Below, piece after piece: positions 55,481 through 63,885 of a stretch of 64,000 nt of DNA (the first letter of the stretch is position 1; each line of letters begins with the position of its first letter). The position numbers and the translations under genes are program-made. Source of the stretch: JACVRW01 sp963764665 (GTDB taxonomy: Bacteria; Actinomycetota; Thermoleophilia; Solirubrobacterales; Thermoleophilaceae); contig CAVXTL010000009.1 in assembly GCA_963764665.1 (NCBI GenBank), positions 17,650-81,649 on the forward strand, read 5' to 3'. The notes beneath the pieces are model-generated. The model had not been told where the DNA came from and ran no database searches. It saw only the letters and a list, made by a program, of their open reading frames with translations.

Positions 55481-55509
55481 TTGAACGATCGCGGCGGGAT
55501 GGGCATCCT
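55481..55509 (+). promoter_or_regulatory. Promoter of the gene at 55535
   Basis: TTGAAC (55481-55486), 17-bp spacer, CATCCT (55504-55509). The transcript would start near 55516, which excludes the upstream ATG at 55475 as start codon. Confidence 0.5.
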
Positions 55510-55534
55510 ATGGGGCGCGAGAGGTGAACCGCCA

Positions 55535-56041
55535 GTGAGACGCCGCCGGCCAGCACGAGAACTTCGAACCGCCATCGACTGCATGCCGCTCCGCAGCCGG
55601 CAGGCGATGCTCGGCGGGATCGAGGCCAACGACATCATCGTCGGCGCGTACACCGACCGGCGCGGCGGGGTCTGTCCGATGCTCGCGGCTCACCGAAACG
55701 GCGGGCGTACGAGCCTGGCCAGCTTCGCAAGCGCATGGGACCGCTACACGGGCGCCCGCGGGCGAGCCCGGCCGGCCACGCTCCGCGAGCTGAACACGCT
55801 CCGAGCGATGCTCGAGGCCAGCATCGCCCTCGACGAGGGGATCGACCTGTCGAGCGTGCAGCGCCCCGCGTGGCCCGAGCCGGCGGACACCGGCGAGCGC
55901 CATCGCGCCCGCGAGCTGCGCGGCCGCCCGGGATGGGCGTGGCTCCGCCCGTTCAGGAACCTGGACGAATACGAGCGCGCGCTCGCCCAGCTCGACGCTG
56001 TTGAGCGCGAGCGCGACCGCGAGGTTGTCGGCTCCGTCTAA
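55535..56041 (+). CDS. Conserved-looking hypothetical protein
   Basis: Protein of 168 aa, not recognised. Its core ELRTAIDCMPLRSRQAMLGG, IIVGAYTDRRGGVCPMLAAH and ASAWDRYTGARGRARPATLR has the coding bias and compactness of a real gene. GTG 55535, preceded by GAGAGG, is preferred over ATG 55475. There is no signal peptide or membrane helix; the C-terminus is helical and charged. It is divergent from the LLM oxidoreductase, and its stop overlaps that of the SDR gene. Confidence 0.65.
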   Translation: MRRRRPARELRTAIDCMPLRSRQAMLGGIEANDIIVGAYTDRRGGVCPMLAAHRNGGRTSLASFASAWDRYTGARGRARPATLRELNTLRAMLEASIALDEGIDLSSVQRPAWPEPADTGERHRARELRGRPGWAWLRPFRNLDEYERALAQLDAVERERDREVVGSV

Positions 56042-56757
56042 GGAGTGTCGCCGGGCCGGATGAACTGGATCTCGGGCACGATGCATGCGCTCGAGGTCCT
56101 CAGCAGGAAGCGCACCGCCTCGGCGATGTCCTCGGGCTGAATCATCTCCTCGCGCTCGACCCCCTGCACCCAGTCGGTCATCGCGGTGTCCACGAACCCG
56201 GGGCAGAACGCCGTGACCTGGACGCCCTCGCCGGACAGCTCGCGGTGCAGAGCCTGGCTCAGCCCCACCACGCCGAACTTGGTGGCCGAGTAGGCCGCCA
56301 GCCACCCCTGCCCGTACTTGCCGGCGATCGAGGCGGTGTTGACCATCAGCGCCTTGCCGTGCTCGGCGCCGGCCTCCTTCAGCGCCGGGATGGCCTCGCG
56401 AGCCACCAGGTAGACGCCGCGCAGGTTCACGTCGAGCTGGATGTCGAGCTTCTTGGTCACCGTGTCCGCCACCGGCGCCCCGATTCCGATGCCCGCGTTG
56501 TTCACGAGCACATCGAGCCGGCCGAAGCGCTCGCTGTGGGCTGCCACGAGGCGCTTGATGTCGTCCTCGTCGGCCACGTTCGCCGCCACGGCATTGACGT
56601 CAAGCCCGTCGTCGGTCAGCCCCTTGGCCGCCGCCTCGAGCTTGTCGGGGCGGCGTGCCGAGAGCGTGATCCCGTATCCGTCCTGCCCGAGCGCGCGGGC
56701 GATGGCCAGTCCGATACCGCTGGATCCGCCGGTGATGAGTGCAGCGCGAGTGTCCAA
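56038..56757 (-). CDS. Short-chain dehydrogenase/reductase
   Basis: NAD(P)-binding SDR of 239 aa: cofactor motif TGGSSGIGLAIA (TGxxxGxG), LVNNAGIGIG (NNAG), catalytic Ser in MVNTASIAGKYG, and Y-x-x-x-K in AAYSATKFGVV. The R in SARRPD suggests NADP preference. The start is TTG 56757, placed 6 nt after GGGAGGA. Substrate unknown. Confidence 0.88.
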   Translation of the reverse strand: MDTRAALITGGSSGIGLAIARALGQDGYGITLSARRPDKLEAAAKGLTDDGLDVNAVAANVADEDDIKRLVAAHSERFGRLDVLVNNAGIGIGAPVADTVTKKLDIQLDVNLRGVYLVAREAIPALKEAGAEHGKALMVNTASIAGKYGQGWLAAYSATKFGVVGLSQALHRELSGEGVQVTAFCPGFVDTAMTDWVQGVEREEMIQPEDIAEAVRFLLRTSSACIVPEIQFIRPGDTP

Positions 56758-56837
56758 GAGCTCCTCCCGATCGTCCCGAAGACCGCAGGAGGCTATTTGA
56801 AATTGGGTTAAGGAACGCAGCCCCTGACGTGGGCGAC

Positions 56838-57845
56838 ATGGCGGTTCCGTACGCTTGGCCCTCCTTGCGCCTGCGAACTGCCCTGATCGCCTCGATGCTG
56901 TTGGCATGCGCCCTGCTGGCCGCGTGTGGCGGTGACTCGAACGACGACGAGCCGAGCGCCCCGCCGGAGGTCAATCTCAGGGACTTCCCGGCAGCCGAGG
57001 GGAGGACGCTTCGGCAGCTGCTGAGCAAGCTCAGGGAGGGCGGCCCGGTGCTGGCGCCCTCGGTGGCGGATCTCACGGTCGGCGAGAACCGTTACGGCTT
57101 CGGCCTCTTCGACCGCTCGCGCAAGCCGATCACCGACGTTCCCGCGGTCGTGTACATCGCTCCGGTGGGGGGCGGGGAGGCGATTGGCCCGATCAAGGCC
57201 CGCTTCGAGTCACTGGCCGTCAAGCCCCAGTTCCGGAGCGAGACCTCGTCGCGCGACCCGGACTCGTCGAGCCACGTGTACGTGGCGGACATCGACTTCC
57301 CGAAGCCCGGTGACTACGACGTGGTCGGAATGGCCAAGCTCGACAATCGCCTGGTGGCCGCTCTGCCGGTGAGCGGCCCGACGGTCGTGAAGAAGGAGGA
57401 CCCGGTGCCCAGGGTGGGCGAACCGGCACCGCGCATTCACACCCCAGTGGCCGCTGATGTGGGCGGCGACCTGTCCCAGATCGACACCCGCACGCCGCCG
57501 TCGTCGATGCACGAGGTGGACTTCGCCGACGTGGTCGGGAAGAAGCCGGTGGTGCTGCTGTTCGCGACCCCGCTCCTCTGCCAGAGCCGAGTATGCGGAC
57601 CCGTCGTGGACATCGCGGAGGAGGTGATGTCGGAGCGCGGCAAGGACGCCGACTTCATCCACATGGAGATCTTCGAGGACAACACCGTCGACAAGGGCTA
57701 CCGGCCCCAGGTGCGCGACTTCGGCCTGCCGTCCGAGCCGTGGGCGTTCACGATCGATCGCAACGGCAACGTGGCGGCCCGCCTCGAGGGGGCGTTCAGC
57801 GCTCGCGAGCTGAACGCGGCTATCGACAAGGCCGTCAAGAACTAG
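56838..57845 (+). CDS. Thioredoxin-fold lipoprotein
   Basis: Protein of 335 aa with a lipoprotein signal (ASMLLACALLAACGG, lipobox LLAAC near residue 30). A beta-sandwich-like middle domain (about 60-190) is followed by a C-terminal thioredoxin-like domain. The region LFATPLLCQSRVCGPVVDIA carries Cys-x4-Cys where thioredoxins have C-x2-C. DFGLPSEPWAFTIDRNGNVA matches the cis-Pro strand. An extracytoplasmic redox or metal-handling (Sco/TlpA-like) role is possible; the altered spacing argues against a standard dithiol enzyme. Confidence 0.72.
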   Translation: MAVPYAWPSLRLRTALIASMLLACALLAACGGDSNDDEPSAPPEVNLRDFPAAEGRTLRQLLSKLREGGPVLAPSVADLTVGENRYGFGLFDRSRKPITDVPAVVYIAPVGGGEAIGPIKARFESLAVKPQFRSETSSRDPDSSSHVYVADIDFPKPGDYDVVGMAKLDNRLVAALPVSGPTVVKKEDPVPRVGEPAPRIHTPVAADVGGDLSQIDTRTPPSSMHEVDFADVVGKKPVVLLFATPLLCQSRVCGPVVDIAEEVMSERGKDADFIHMEIFEDNTVDKGYRPQVRDFGLPSEPWAFTIDRNGNVAARLEGAFSARELNAAIDKAVKN

Positions 57846-57880
57846 TTTCCCGCAGGGCCGTGCGTGGTAATACATAAAGG

Positions 57881-58177
57881 ATGCTGATCGTTGTTCAGTA
57901 CACGACCAACGCCGGCCCGGAGGAGTACGACGAGGTCGTCTCGAAGATCCGCTTCCACGACGAGCCGCCGCCGGGGCTCGTGATGCACACCGCTGCCGTG
58001 ACCGAGGACGGCCGCATGCGGGTGTTCGACATCTGGCGTTCTCGTGAGCACCACGACGAGTTCGCGTCGAGCCGGCTGCGCCCCGCGATCGTCGAGGTGG
58101 TCGGTGAGGAGCGGGCGGACACGGACGACCACACGATGCTCACGCTTCACAGCCTGGTGAAGCCGGTCGGCGTCTAG
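57881..58177 (+). CDS. Small alpha/beta-barrel-like protein, unknown
   Basis: Protein of 98 aa: MLIVVQYTTNAGPEEYDEVV, then GLVMHTAAVTEDGRMRVFDI and HHDEFASSRLRPAIVEV, with the layout of dimeric ferredoxin-like (ABM-type) domains. Catalytic role unknown. A TAATAC 7 nt before ATG 57881 could be a leaderless -10. Confidence 0.65.
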   Translation: MLIVVQYTTNAGPEEYDEVVSKIRFHDEPPPGLVMHTAAVTEDGRMRVFDIWRSREHHDEFASSRLRPAIVEVVGEERADTDDHTMLTLHSLVKPVGV

Positions 58178-58351
58178 TCAGGTCGGGTCGGACACAGTCA
58201 CGACCCGGGTACGCCCACCCGGGTCCGCCAGGCGCACCTCGGCGCGGCCCGGCCCGGTCGAGCGGTAGCTCTCGATTCGGACATCCCCCTTGGCCAGCAG
58301 AGCCAGCAGCTCCGGGGTGGGCATCGTCGCTCGCTTCGAGGGCTTGGTCAT
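58178..58351 (-). CDS. Hypothetical 57-aa protein
   Basis: Possible small gene from ATG 58351 (MTKPSKRATMPTPELLALLA) with a beta-rich end (IESYRSTGPGRAEVRLADPG). It ends against the previous gene without a gap. There is no recognised family and only weak support apart from codon bias. Confidence 0.4.
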   Translation of the reverse strand: MTKPSKRATMPTPELLALLAKGDVRIESYRSTGPGRAEVRLADPGGRTRVVTVSDPT

Positions 58352-58443
58352 CTCATAGAGACCGCTCGGTGTCGATGATCCCCACCGCGAGCGTACAGCG
58401 CTCCGCTCGACAAGAATTTCTGAGCTTTTGGACGCCGCCGCCG

Positions 58444-59850
58444 CTACTGGCAGACGACATTCTGGCATTGGAGCGGGTTCCCGTTCCTCGCGGCGAGGTT
58501 GCCACCGAGGTCGGTCACTCCCGCCACCGCCTCAATGCCGAGGTCGCCGTTCTCGTTGGCGGTGTTCGAATTGAGGCTGGTGCTCGCCGAATCGACGTCG
58601 ATGCCGTCGTCGAGCATGCTGGAGACGTGGTTGAAGCGCAGCAGCGTGTTCGTGGAGCCGGCGTCGACGAAGATGCCGTCCCGGCCGAATCCGCTGACGC
58701 GGTTCAGGTTGAGAATCGTCCCGGTCGACCCGGCCACGCTTAGCGCCGGGGCGTCGGTGCCGCCGTCCAGCCGGTTCTCGCGGACGACGACGTTGGTGGC
58801 GTCCATGATCGACAGGCCGTAACCGACGCCGCCCCTCAGGTCGTTGTCGATGAGGCGGTGCGCGCTGCCCTCGACGAGGGCGCCGGACCCCCTGCCTCCC
58901 TCGATGTCGTTCCGGACCAGCACCACCCCGGTGCCGGCGAGCCGCAGGCCCACGGCGCCGCCGAGGGAGCTGTCGGCGACTCTGTTCCGCGCGCCGGTGA
59001 TCTCGAGGGCCGTTCCATCGGTGCAGGCTACGTCCATGTCGAGTACCTGGTTGTCATCCCCGGTCGCCGTCACGGCAGTCGCGGCGTAGGCGCTCGTGCT
59101 GCCGCCGGCGAGGCGGTTGCGGTCGCCGTCGAGCTCGATGTCGCCCAGGGTCGTGAGGTTCTGAAGGAGCCCGTCCGAACCGTCGTCGAACACGATCGCG
59201 CGGCCGGGGCCATTGTCGAACTCCGCGTCGTAGCGGACGGTCCCGTTCTTGACGATCACGCCGTCGTGGCCGCCGGCGTTGTCGATGCCGATCCAGTCGC
59301 CGCCGGCGAACGGGCTCCCGCTCTGCACGGTGTGGCCGGCAAGATCGACGGTGATCCCGGGCGCGCCGATGACGAGCGCGCTGCCGGTCGGGCACGTCAT
59401 GTCGGCCTCGAGCTTCGTGTCCTGGGTCAGGACCTTCCCGCACCGGATCGGAGTCGCGAACGATCGGTCGCCGCTGCATCCGGGCGGGCTGTCGGTCTCG
59501 CTGTCTTGGGAGCAGAGCCTGAAGTGGTAGACGGTCTCGGGCTGGAGGTCGCGAAGCGTGGTCCACACCTGCCAGGGCTCGTCGCTCAGGTCTTCCACGC
59601 GACGCTCGGTCTCTTCGCCGTAGCCCGTGGTCGGCCCGTACTCGAACCACCATTCCGTCGGTCCGCCGACCGTGGACGCGATGGTGCCGCTGACCACGGC
59701 CTGGCTGGTCGACACCTGCGAGGCCCGCTCCGTGGAGCTGACCGCGCACCCCGACGCCACCAGACAGGCGAGGCACGCAGGACGGCTGAACGAATAGGGC
59801 TGATGGCGGCTCCCTCGACGGTGGATCCAAGTCGTATCGGCTGCAACCAC
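58444..59850 (-). CDS. Beta-helix lipoprotein with fibronectin-like N-terminal module
   Basis: Protein of 468 aa. A possible lipobox LVASGC lies near residue 35, though the hydrophobic stretch is short and the start is uncertain. The N-terminal module (about 40-130) has EWWFEYGPTTGYGEETERRV and VYHFRLCSQDSETDS, matching the PD40 lipoprotein at 10835 and the broken gene at 61552. The rest is a right-handed beta-helix (ITVDLAGHTVQSGSP, GIDNAGGHDGVIVKNGTVRY, many N-R-V/I rungs) as in periplasmic copper-binding NosD-like or carbohydrate-binding proteins. Confidence 0.75.
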   Translation of the reverse strand: MVAADTTWIHRRGSRHQPYSFSRPACLACLVASGCAVSSTERASQVSTSQAVVSGTIASTVGGPTEWWFEYGPTTGYGEETERRVEDLSDEPWQVWTTLRDLQPETVYHFRLCSQDSETDSPPGCSGDRSFATPIRCGKVLTQDTKLEADMTCPTGSALVIGAPGITVDLAGHTVQSGSPFAGGDWIGIDNAGGHDGVIVKNGTVRYDAEFDNGPGRAIVFDDGSDGLLQNLTTLGDIELDGDRNRLAGGSTSAYAATAVTATGDDNQVLDMDVACTDGTALEITGARNRVADSSLGGAVGLRLAGTGVVLVRNDIEGGRGSGALVEGSAHRLIDNDLRGGVGYGLSIMDATNVVVRENRLDGGTDAPALSVAGSTGTILNLNRVSGFGRDGIFVDAGSTNTLLRFNHVSSMLDDGIDVDSASTSLNSNTANENGDLGIEAVAGVTDLGGNLAARNGNPLQCQNVVCQ

Positions 59851-59907
59851 TCAGGTCAAGCTGACCTACGGCGAGCAGCCGGCGCCGGCACCAGCCCGAT
59901 CCGGCTC

Positions 59908-59913
59908 TACGAT
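59908..59913 (+). promoter_or_regulatory. Possible -10 of tRNA-Met
   Basis: TACGAT, 8 nt before the mature 5' end of the tRNA. Confidence 0.4.
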
Positions 59914-59921
59914 CCCCGCAC

Positions 59922-59994
59922 GGGCCGGTAGCTCAGCGGTTAGAGCAGCGGACTCATAATCCGTCGGTCCCAGGTTCGAATCCTGGCCGGCCCA
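59922..59994 (+). tRNA. tRNA-Met (CAT)
   Basis: Acceptor GGGCCGG/CCGGCCC, discriminator A, D-arm with AGCTCAGCGGTTAGAGC, anticodon loop CTCATAA (CAT), T-arm CCAGG-TTCGAAT-CCTGG. A paired first base and the loop sequence fit elongator Met; a lysidine-modified Ile tRNA cannot be excluded. It borders the small mobile-like gene set. Confidence 0.92.
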
Positions 59995-60072
59995 CCTAAA
60001 CCGCCTGCAAATCGGCACATCTCGTCGGGACGCTACCGAAACGTGTCCCCAACGTGTCCCAACTGAACGACC

Positions 60073-60093
60073 GGTCAGTTACGTATCGTGACC
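60073..60093. promoter_or_regulatory. Inverted repeat before the excisionase-like gene
   Basis: GGTCA (60073-60077) and TGACC (60089-60093) flank an AT-richer centre containing TACGTAT, 4 nt before GTG 60098. It could be an autoregulatory operator. Confidence 0.35.
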
Positions 60094-60097
60094 GATC

Positions 60098-60289
60098 GTG
60101 GACTACCTCACGATCAAGCAGACCTGCGAGCTGCTTCAGCTCTCCGAGGTCACGGTGCGCCGCAAGATCCGCGACGGCACCATCCCCGCCGTCCGGCTCA
60201 CCCGCGAGGGCCGCGGCGCACTCCGCGTCCCTGAGCACGAACTGCGTGCCCGACTGGATCGCCAGCACGTCACCGGGGATGCGGCATGA
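60098..60289 (+). CDS. Excisionase-type helix-turn-helix protein
   Basis: Protein of 63 aa, MDYLTIKQTCELLQLSEVTV then RRKIRDGTIPAVRLTREGRG, the MerR/Xis-like winged helix that binds DNA as recombination directionality factor or small regulator. The start is GTG 60098; its stop overlaps the next gene (ATGA). Confidence 0.75.
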   Translation: MDYLTIKQTCELLQLSEVTVRRKIRDGTIPAVRLTREGRGALRVPEHELRARLDRQHVTGDAA

Positions 60290-60486
60290 GCAAGGGCCGC
60301 CGCACGATCGGCCTCGAGGACCTCGGCGACCGTCTCCCCGGAGGTGCCCTCCGCTGCGGCTACGCCCTTGGCTGCCCGGAGCCGGTGGTGGAGGGCCGGT
60401 GGTTGTGCCTTCGGCACGCCGCAGACGTTGACCGCCGCGCACAAGACCTGATCCAGGACGCCAACAGGAAGAGCAGCGATGAGTGA
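60286..60486 (+). CDS. Small Cys/His protein of the mobile set
   Basis: Protein of 66 aa with C-GYALG-C...C-LR-H (LRCGYALGCPEPVVEGRWLC), a likely zinc knuckle. There is no known function. It overlaps its upstream and downstream neighbours, as phage-type genes do. Confidence 0.6.
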   Translation: MSKGRRTIGLEDLGDRLPGGALRCGYALGCPEPVVEGRWLCLRHAADVDRRAQDLIQDANRKSSDE

Positions 60487-60646
60487 CACCGCACCCCAGC
60501 ACGAGCCCGAGCACGAGGAGATCAGGTCGCCTGAGATGGACCTGCTCGACGCGATCGCCGCCAAGAACGACAGGCACCGCCAGACCGTCGAGCGGCTGCA
60601 CGGCTTCACGGTTCCCGACCACCAGGAGGACGAAGACGATGAGTGA
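60479..60646 (+). CDS. Small acidic protein of the mobile set
   Basis: Protein of 55 aa, MSDTAPQHEPEHEEIRSPEM, then DLLDAIAAKNDRHRQTVERL and an acidic tail (EDEDDE). It overlaps both neighbours by 8 nt and has a coherent start and stop. Unknown function. Confidence 0.55.
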   Translation: MSDTAPQHEPEHEEIRSPEMDLLDAIAAKNDRHRQTVERLHGFTVPDHQEDEDDE

Positions 60647-61429
60647 CCAGGACGCCACCGCACGACGGGCCGAGCTTGAGGACGCTGTGGCCGCAGCCGA
60701 GGAGGACCAGCGCCAGATTCGCGGTCTGGCCCGTGGGGCCGGCGAGCGGGTGGCCCAGCTCCGCGAGCAGCTCGCCGGCCGACCCACCGCCGAGTTCGGT
60801 GACGACGGGGCAGCGAAGCCCAAGAGCCAGGCCGCAGCTGCATCCGCGAGCTACAGACCGCCGAGCACCCGCCCGTTGCGTGGTCGCGCCGCGAACAGGA
60901 CGCAGCCAACCGCGTGGCCGCGGCCCGCCGCGCCGTCGAGCACTTCACCGCGAGCAACATCGAGGGCCTCGTCCTCGACCTGAAGCCAGGCAGGGACGCC
61001 GAGGACCAGCGCATCATCGACACGATCGAGCAGCTCGACGCGATGCTCGTGGACCGGCTCAAGTTCGCCCAACAGATCGCGGGCCTGTTGGCGCCCGTGC
61101 CGGGACTGAACGCTGTCACCGAGGTGCCCAGCGGCGACGACATCGACCAGCTCCGCAAGACCCTCCGCGAGTTCCTCGCCACCGGCCTGCGCCCCGCGCT
61201 CCCGGTGTCGATCTGCACGCCGGAAGGGAAGACCCCGCCACGCGTCAAGACCGCGTCCGGCCAGTGGATCGGGTCCAGCACGCCAGCGACATCGACCAGC
61301 ACCGCCAGCGCAAGCGCGACGAGCAGGATGAGCGCGACCGCCAGCCCCGCCGCCGCGTCCCGGTCCACCCGCCACAACCCCAGCCGTCAGGACGCAGCCC
61401 GCTCGACGAGACCCTCAGCGCACTACTAG
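60639..61429 (+). pseudogene. Coiled-coil protein of the mobile set, frameshifted
   Basis: Starts MSDQDATARRAELEDAVAAA with a coiled coil to about residue 50. The frame is then lost near 60830-60845. The continuation IRELQTAEHPPVAWSRREQD and AARRAVEHFTASNIEGLVLD is in the frame ending at 61429. The shift is one base missing (length 3n+2), opposite in sense to most other shifts in the window. Function unknown; it resembles phage scaffold-like helical proteins only in composition. Confidence 0.6.
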
Positions 61430-61445
61430 GCGATTGATGCGCGGG

Positions 61446-61478
61446 CTACTCCGACAGGCCCACAGCCGCGAGGGCATC
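61446..61478 (-). pseudogene. 3' scrap of an NTF2/SnoaL-like gene
   Basis: The minus strand reads DALAAVGLSE and stop, the tail shared with the NTF2-like genes (compare EQALAAVGLSG at 27738 and EALEAVGLSE at 62365). The rest of the gene is missing, so this marks a deletion or insertion junction at the edge of the mobile-like genes. Confidence 0.6.
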
Positions 61479-61551
61479 GACCCGGCGGGCGGAATCAGTC
61501 TTTGCGAGCACCACCACAGAAAGGTGGACAGCTATGCCCGCTGAGTTCCGT

Positions 61552-62230
61552 CTATGGGGCGTCGTAAACCCACAGGCGTTGGTCAAAGAAGCCCGTCGTC
61601 CCTCCCGATGTTGCCTGCGTGCAGTCGGTGCGGTTGCTGCCCTCCAGCCACGGGGCGAACACGATGTAAAAGACCTCAGGGGACGAGTTCTCGATGAGGT
61701 CCAGGTAGTAAACGCCGCTTTCCACCCCGACCGTGGCGCTGCCTGCGCCCTGCACGCGCAGGCATGTCACCGCTTCGCCGAGCACCTCCCCGGCAGGATT
61801 GTCGCCGTCCGGTCCGCTCACGGCGTTGAAGTTCGTGTGGCCGCCCAAAACAATGTCGCCGACGGTCCCGAACTTTCGCTCCGTCGAACAGACGACACGG
61901 GGCGGGTCCTCCTCCCGGTCTGCGACGCAGACCTGCCACCCGTAGCGGTGGGACGGCTCCAACCCGGTGAGCTCCGTGGAGTACGGACTCGGGTTGCTCG
62001 TCGGTGATCTCGACGGTCTGGGGCGGCGTCTCGGACCAGTTTGCCTGGTCGCCGCGCTCGCCGTAGCGGAACCAGTAGTCGGTCGGCCCGTCAAAGCTCG
62101 AATTGACCCTGGCGTTCAGCACGATGCTGTCGCCAAACGACGACGGAGACGTAGGAGGCTGCGGCACCCCGACCGCGCAAGCCGACACCAGCAGCGCGAG
62201 AGGCAGGAGGGCAACACCGAGACGCTTCAC
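61552..62230 (-). pseudogene. Lipoprotein with fibronectin-like module, frameshifted
   Basis: Lipoprotein signal MKRLGVALLPLALLVSAC (GTG 62230, AGGAG 6 nt upstream). The module then shows DYWFRYGERGDQANWSETPP and, after one extra base near 61987-61993, YSTELTGLEPSHRYGWQVCV and REEDPPRVVCSTERKF. The C-terminal part (about 100 aa, FYIVFAPWLEGSNRTDCTQA) is unlike the propeller or beta-helix of its two relatives. The length is 3n+1. Confidence 0.75.
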
Positions 62231-62364
62231 GCGGACTCCTATCGGTCGTCGGCGCCTTGTGCTTCCTTGCCGGGCCACCTGAAAACGGTCGGCGCAAGCC
62301 TTGCACAGGCCTCGTTGAGTGCGCAACCGCTGCGACGGGCCGGCCTGGCGTGACGGCTAGCGGG

Positions 62365-62805
62365 CTACTCCGACAGCCCCACGGCTTCGAGGGCTTCACC
62401 CTTGAGTCCGAGCGCGTGGAGGGCTCCGCTCACGGTCAGGTGGTCCTCGATGCGAAAGAAGCGGCCGTGGCGCAACCAATAGCACTGGAACACGTCGCCC
62501 TCGAGCTTCATCGCACTCTCGCGGCCTTCGGCCCGCAGACTCAGACGGTTCAAGACGCGGTCCTCGCCAACCTCGACCAGCTCGAGGATCGCCCACTCGT
62601 AGCGAGACCACGATTCCCGGAACGTGATCAGAAACCGGGACAACTCGTCCAAGCCGTGGCAAGGCCGTGCCTCGGGAAACTTGCCGACCGGGTAGTAATC
62701 GACATCGGGCTCGCAGAACTCCGCAACTGCGACCCGTACTTCATCCAGGCTCGCACCCACCGCCGTCGACCAGCGGCGCACGATCTCCACGTTCTCCTGC
62801 GACAT
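62365..62805 (-). CDS. NTF2/SnoaL-like protein (intact)
   Basis: Protein of 146 aa, MSQENVEIVRRWSTAVGASL to EALEAVGLSE, a full NTF2-like domain with CHGLDELSRFLITFRESWSR and VFQCYWLRHGRFFRIEDH. Its promoter box GATACT (62815-62820, minus strand) and start context match the paralogues at 26371 and 27738. Unknown function. Confidence 0.82.
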   Translation of the reverse strand: MSQENVEIVRRWSTAVGASLDEVRVAVAEFCEPDVDYYPVGKFPEARPCHGLDELSRFLITFRESWSRYEWAILELVEVGEDRVLNRLSLRAEGRESAMKLEGDVFQCYWLRHGRFFRIEDHLTVSGALHALGLKGEALEAVGLSE

Positions 62806-62814
62806 CGCCCGCCG

Positions 62815-62820
62815 AGTATC
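62815..62820 (-). promoter_or_regulatory. GATACT box of the NTF2-like gene
   Basis: On the minus strand GATACT-N9-ATG, identical in layout to the box at 27723. Confidence 0.5.
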
Positions 62821-62883
62821 CCCCGCCGCACACCCCGGCCGCTAGGGGCCGGGACGCACGGCGAGGAATTTCGGATCGGCTGT

Positions 62884-63513
62884 CTACTCGGCGTCGATCA
62901 CGAGCAGGTTGAAGTTCGCGGTGTCGGGGGTCTGGGCGGTCGCGGTGGGGTTGCAGGCCTGAAGGTACGCGGACGTAGCCCCCGTCCTGTAGACGATGCC
63001 GTACGTGGTAATGCTGGGCCTCGCGGTCTCATAGTTCGGCGTGAGCACGAGGTGATCGGCTTGGGCGTCGATACCGGTGAGCTCGCCGAGCGTGCAGGTG
63101 CCCGGCGACATCGCGCCGATGCTCGCCGTGAAGTTGACGAAGGCGCTCTGCGCGATGTCCACGTCATGGAGCGACCCATCCGCGATGGCGTTGGTGCCGA
63201 TCGCAAACGAATCCTCAATAACGTCATCGCCGGTGAGCGAGTCATTGGCGACGTCCTCGGATGCGAGCGTCCCATCCACCACGTCGACACCGAGGAAGCT
63301 GTGCACATCGAAGGTGTTGAGCGAGTTGTCCTTCACATCGGAGGAGCCGATCTCGTTGTTGCCGACGTCGACCGACTTGACCTGCCCGTCCACGATGTCC
63401 GTGCTGAACACCGTGTTGGCCGCATAGGCGCCGCCGGTCCCTACGGCGACGAACAGCGCCAGCGTCGCCACGACGTTGGCGTAGGTGATACGGGAGCGGA
63501 GCGTGTGCAGCAT
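62884..63513 (-). CDS. Exported repeat protein (YANVVATLALF type)
   Basis: Protein of 209 aa with an N-terminal export segment SRITYANVVATLALFVAVGT and AYA cleavage-like site near residue 31. Short Asp/Ser/Val repeats follow (DIVDGQVKSVDVGNNEIGSS, VANDSLTGDDVIEDSF), each about 8-10 residues and predicted to form a beta-solenoid. A beta domain with two Cys ends it (CTLGELTGID...LQACNPTA). From memory, such proteins are frequent in Solirubrobacterales; their function is unknown. Confidence 0.75.
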   Translation of the reverse strand: MLHTLRSRITYANVVATLALFVAVGTGGAYAANTVFSTDIVDGQVKSVDVGNNEIGSSDVKDNSLNTFDVHSFLGVDVVDGTLASEDVANDSLTGDDVIEDSFAIGTNAIADGSLHDVDIAQSAFVNFTASIGAMSPGTCTLGELTGIDAQADHLVLTPNYETARPSITTYGIVYRTGATSAYLQACNPTATAQTPDTANFNLLVIDAE

Positions 63514-63716
63514 GGGAGTCCTCCTCGAGTCCGTGGAGGCGTACTCCGGCTTCGGCGTTCATCCCCTTCCTTGGGCCAGAGGTCGGCGGGCGCCACCGCT
63601 TGTCAGTACAGCCGACCCTACGCCCACCACGGTGGCCGGGCAACCAGGGGGGTGACCCCCGACCCCACACGTCCCGGGACCGGGGAGGGCAGGGTCCGCG
63701 CGGGCCTGGGGGTAGG

Positions 63717-63870
63717 CAGGTAATACAGGCGAACATCAACTTCAGGGCGTCGCGGTGTTGGTGGCCCGTATCGACCGGCTGGCGGAGGCCGCGGGTTCGT
63801 CTCGTTCGGCGGCGATCAAGCGGCGATCCTCGAGGCGACACACCGGCCAGAGGCCCAGACCTATCGCTGA
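63717..63870 (+). pseudogene. Ribbon-helix-helix protein remnant
   Basis: Across three frames the pieces QVIQANINFR, VLVARIDRLAEAAGSSRSAA with IKR, and AILEATHRPEAQTYR (stop 63868-63870) form a CopG-like ribbon-helix-helix protein. Frame is lost near 63747-63755 and again near 63813-63817. No start codon is visible. Confidence 0.5.
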
Positions 63871-63885
63871 CAAGCAGAGATCCTT

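Larger units (their letters stand above)
59995..61440. mobile_element. Remnant of a small integrated element next to tRNA-Met
   Basis: Four short overlapping genes of phage/ICE character begin 104 nt after the tRNA 3' end, the first resembling an excisionase. Right after the last comes a truncated 3' end of a chromosomal-type NTF2-like gene. No integrase and no repeat of the tRNA 3' end were found within the window, so the element is either partial or decayed and its borders are uncertain. Confidence 0.45.

Noticed and set aside
59996..61377. Minus-strand frames behind tRNA-Met as an integrase gene
   Set aside because: No R-H-R-Y tyrosine recombinase or serine recombinase motifs can be found. 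The plus-strand small genes with overlapping starts explain the coding signal.
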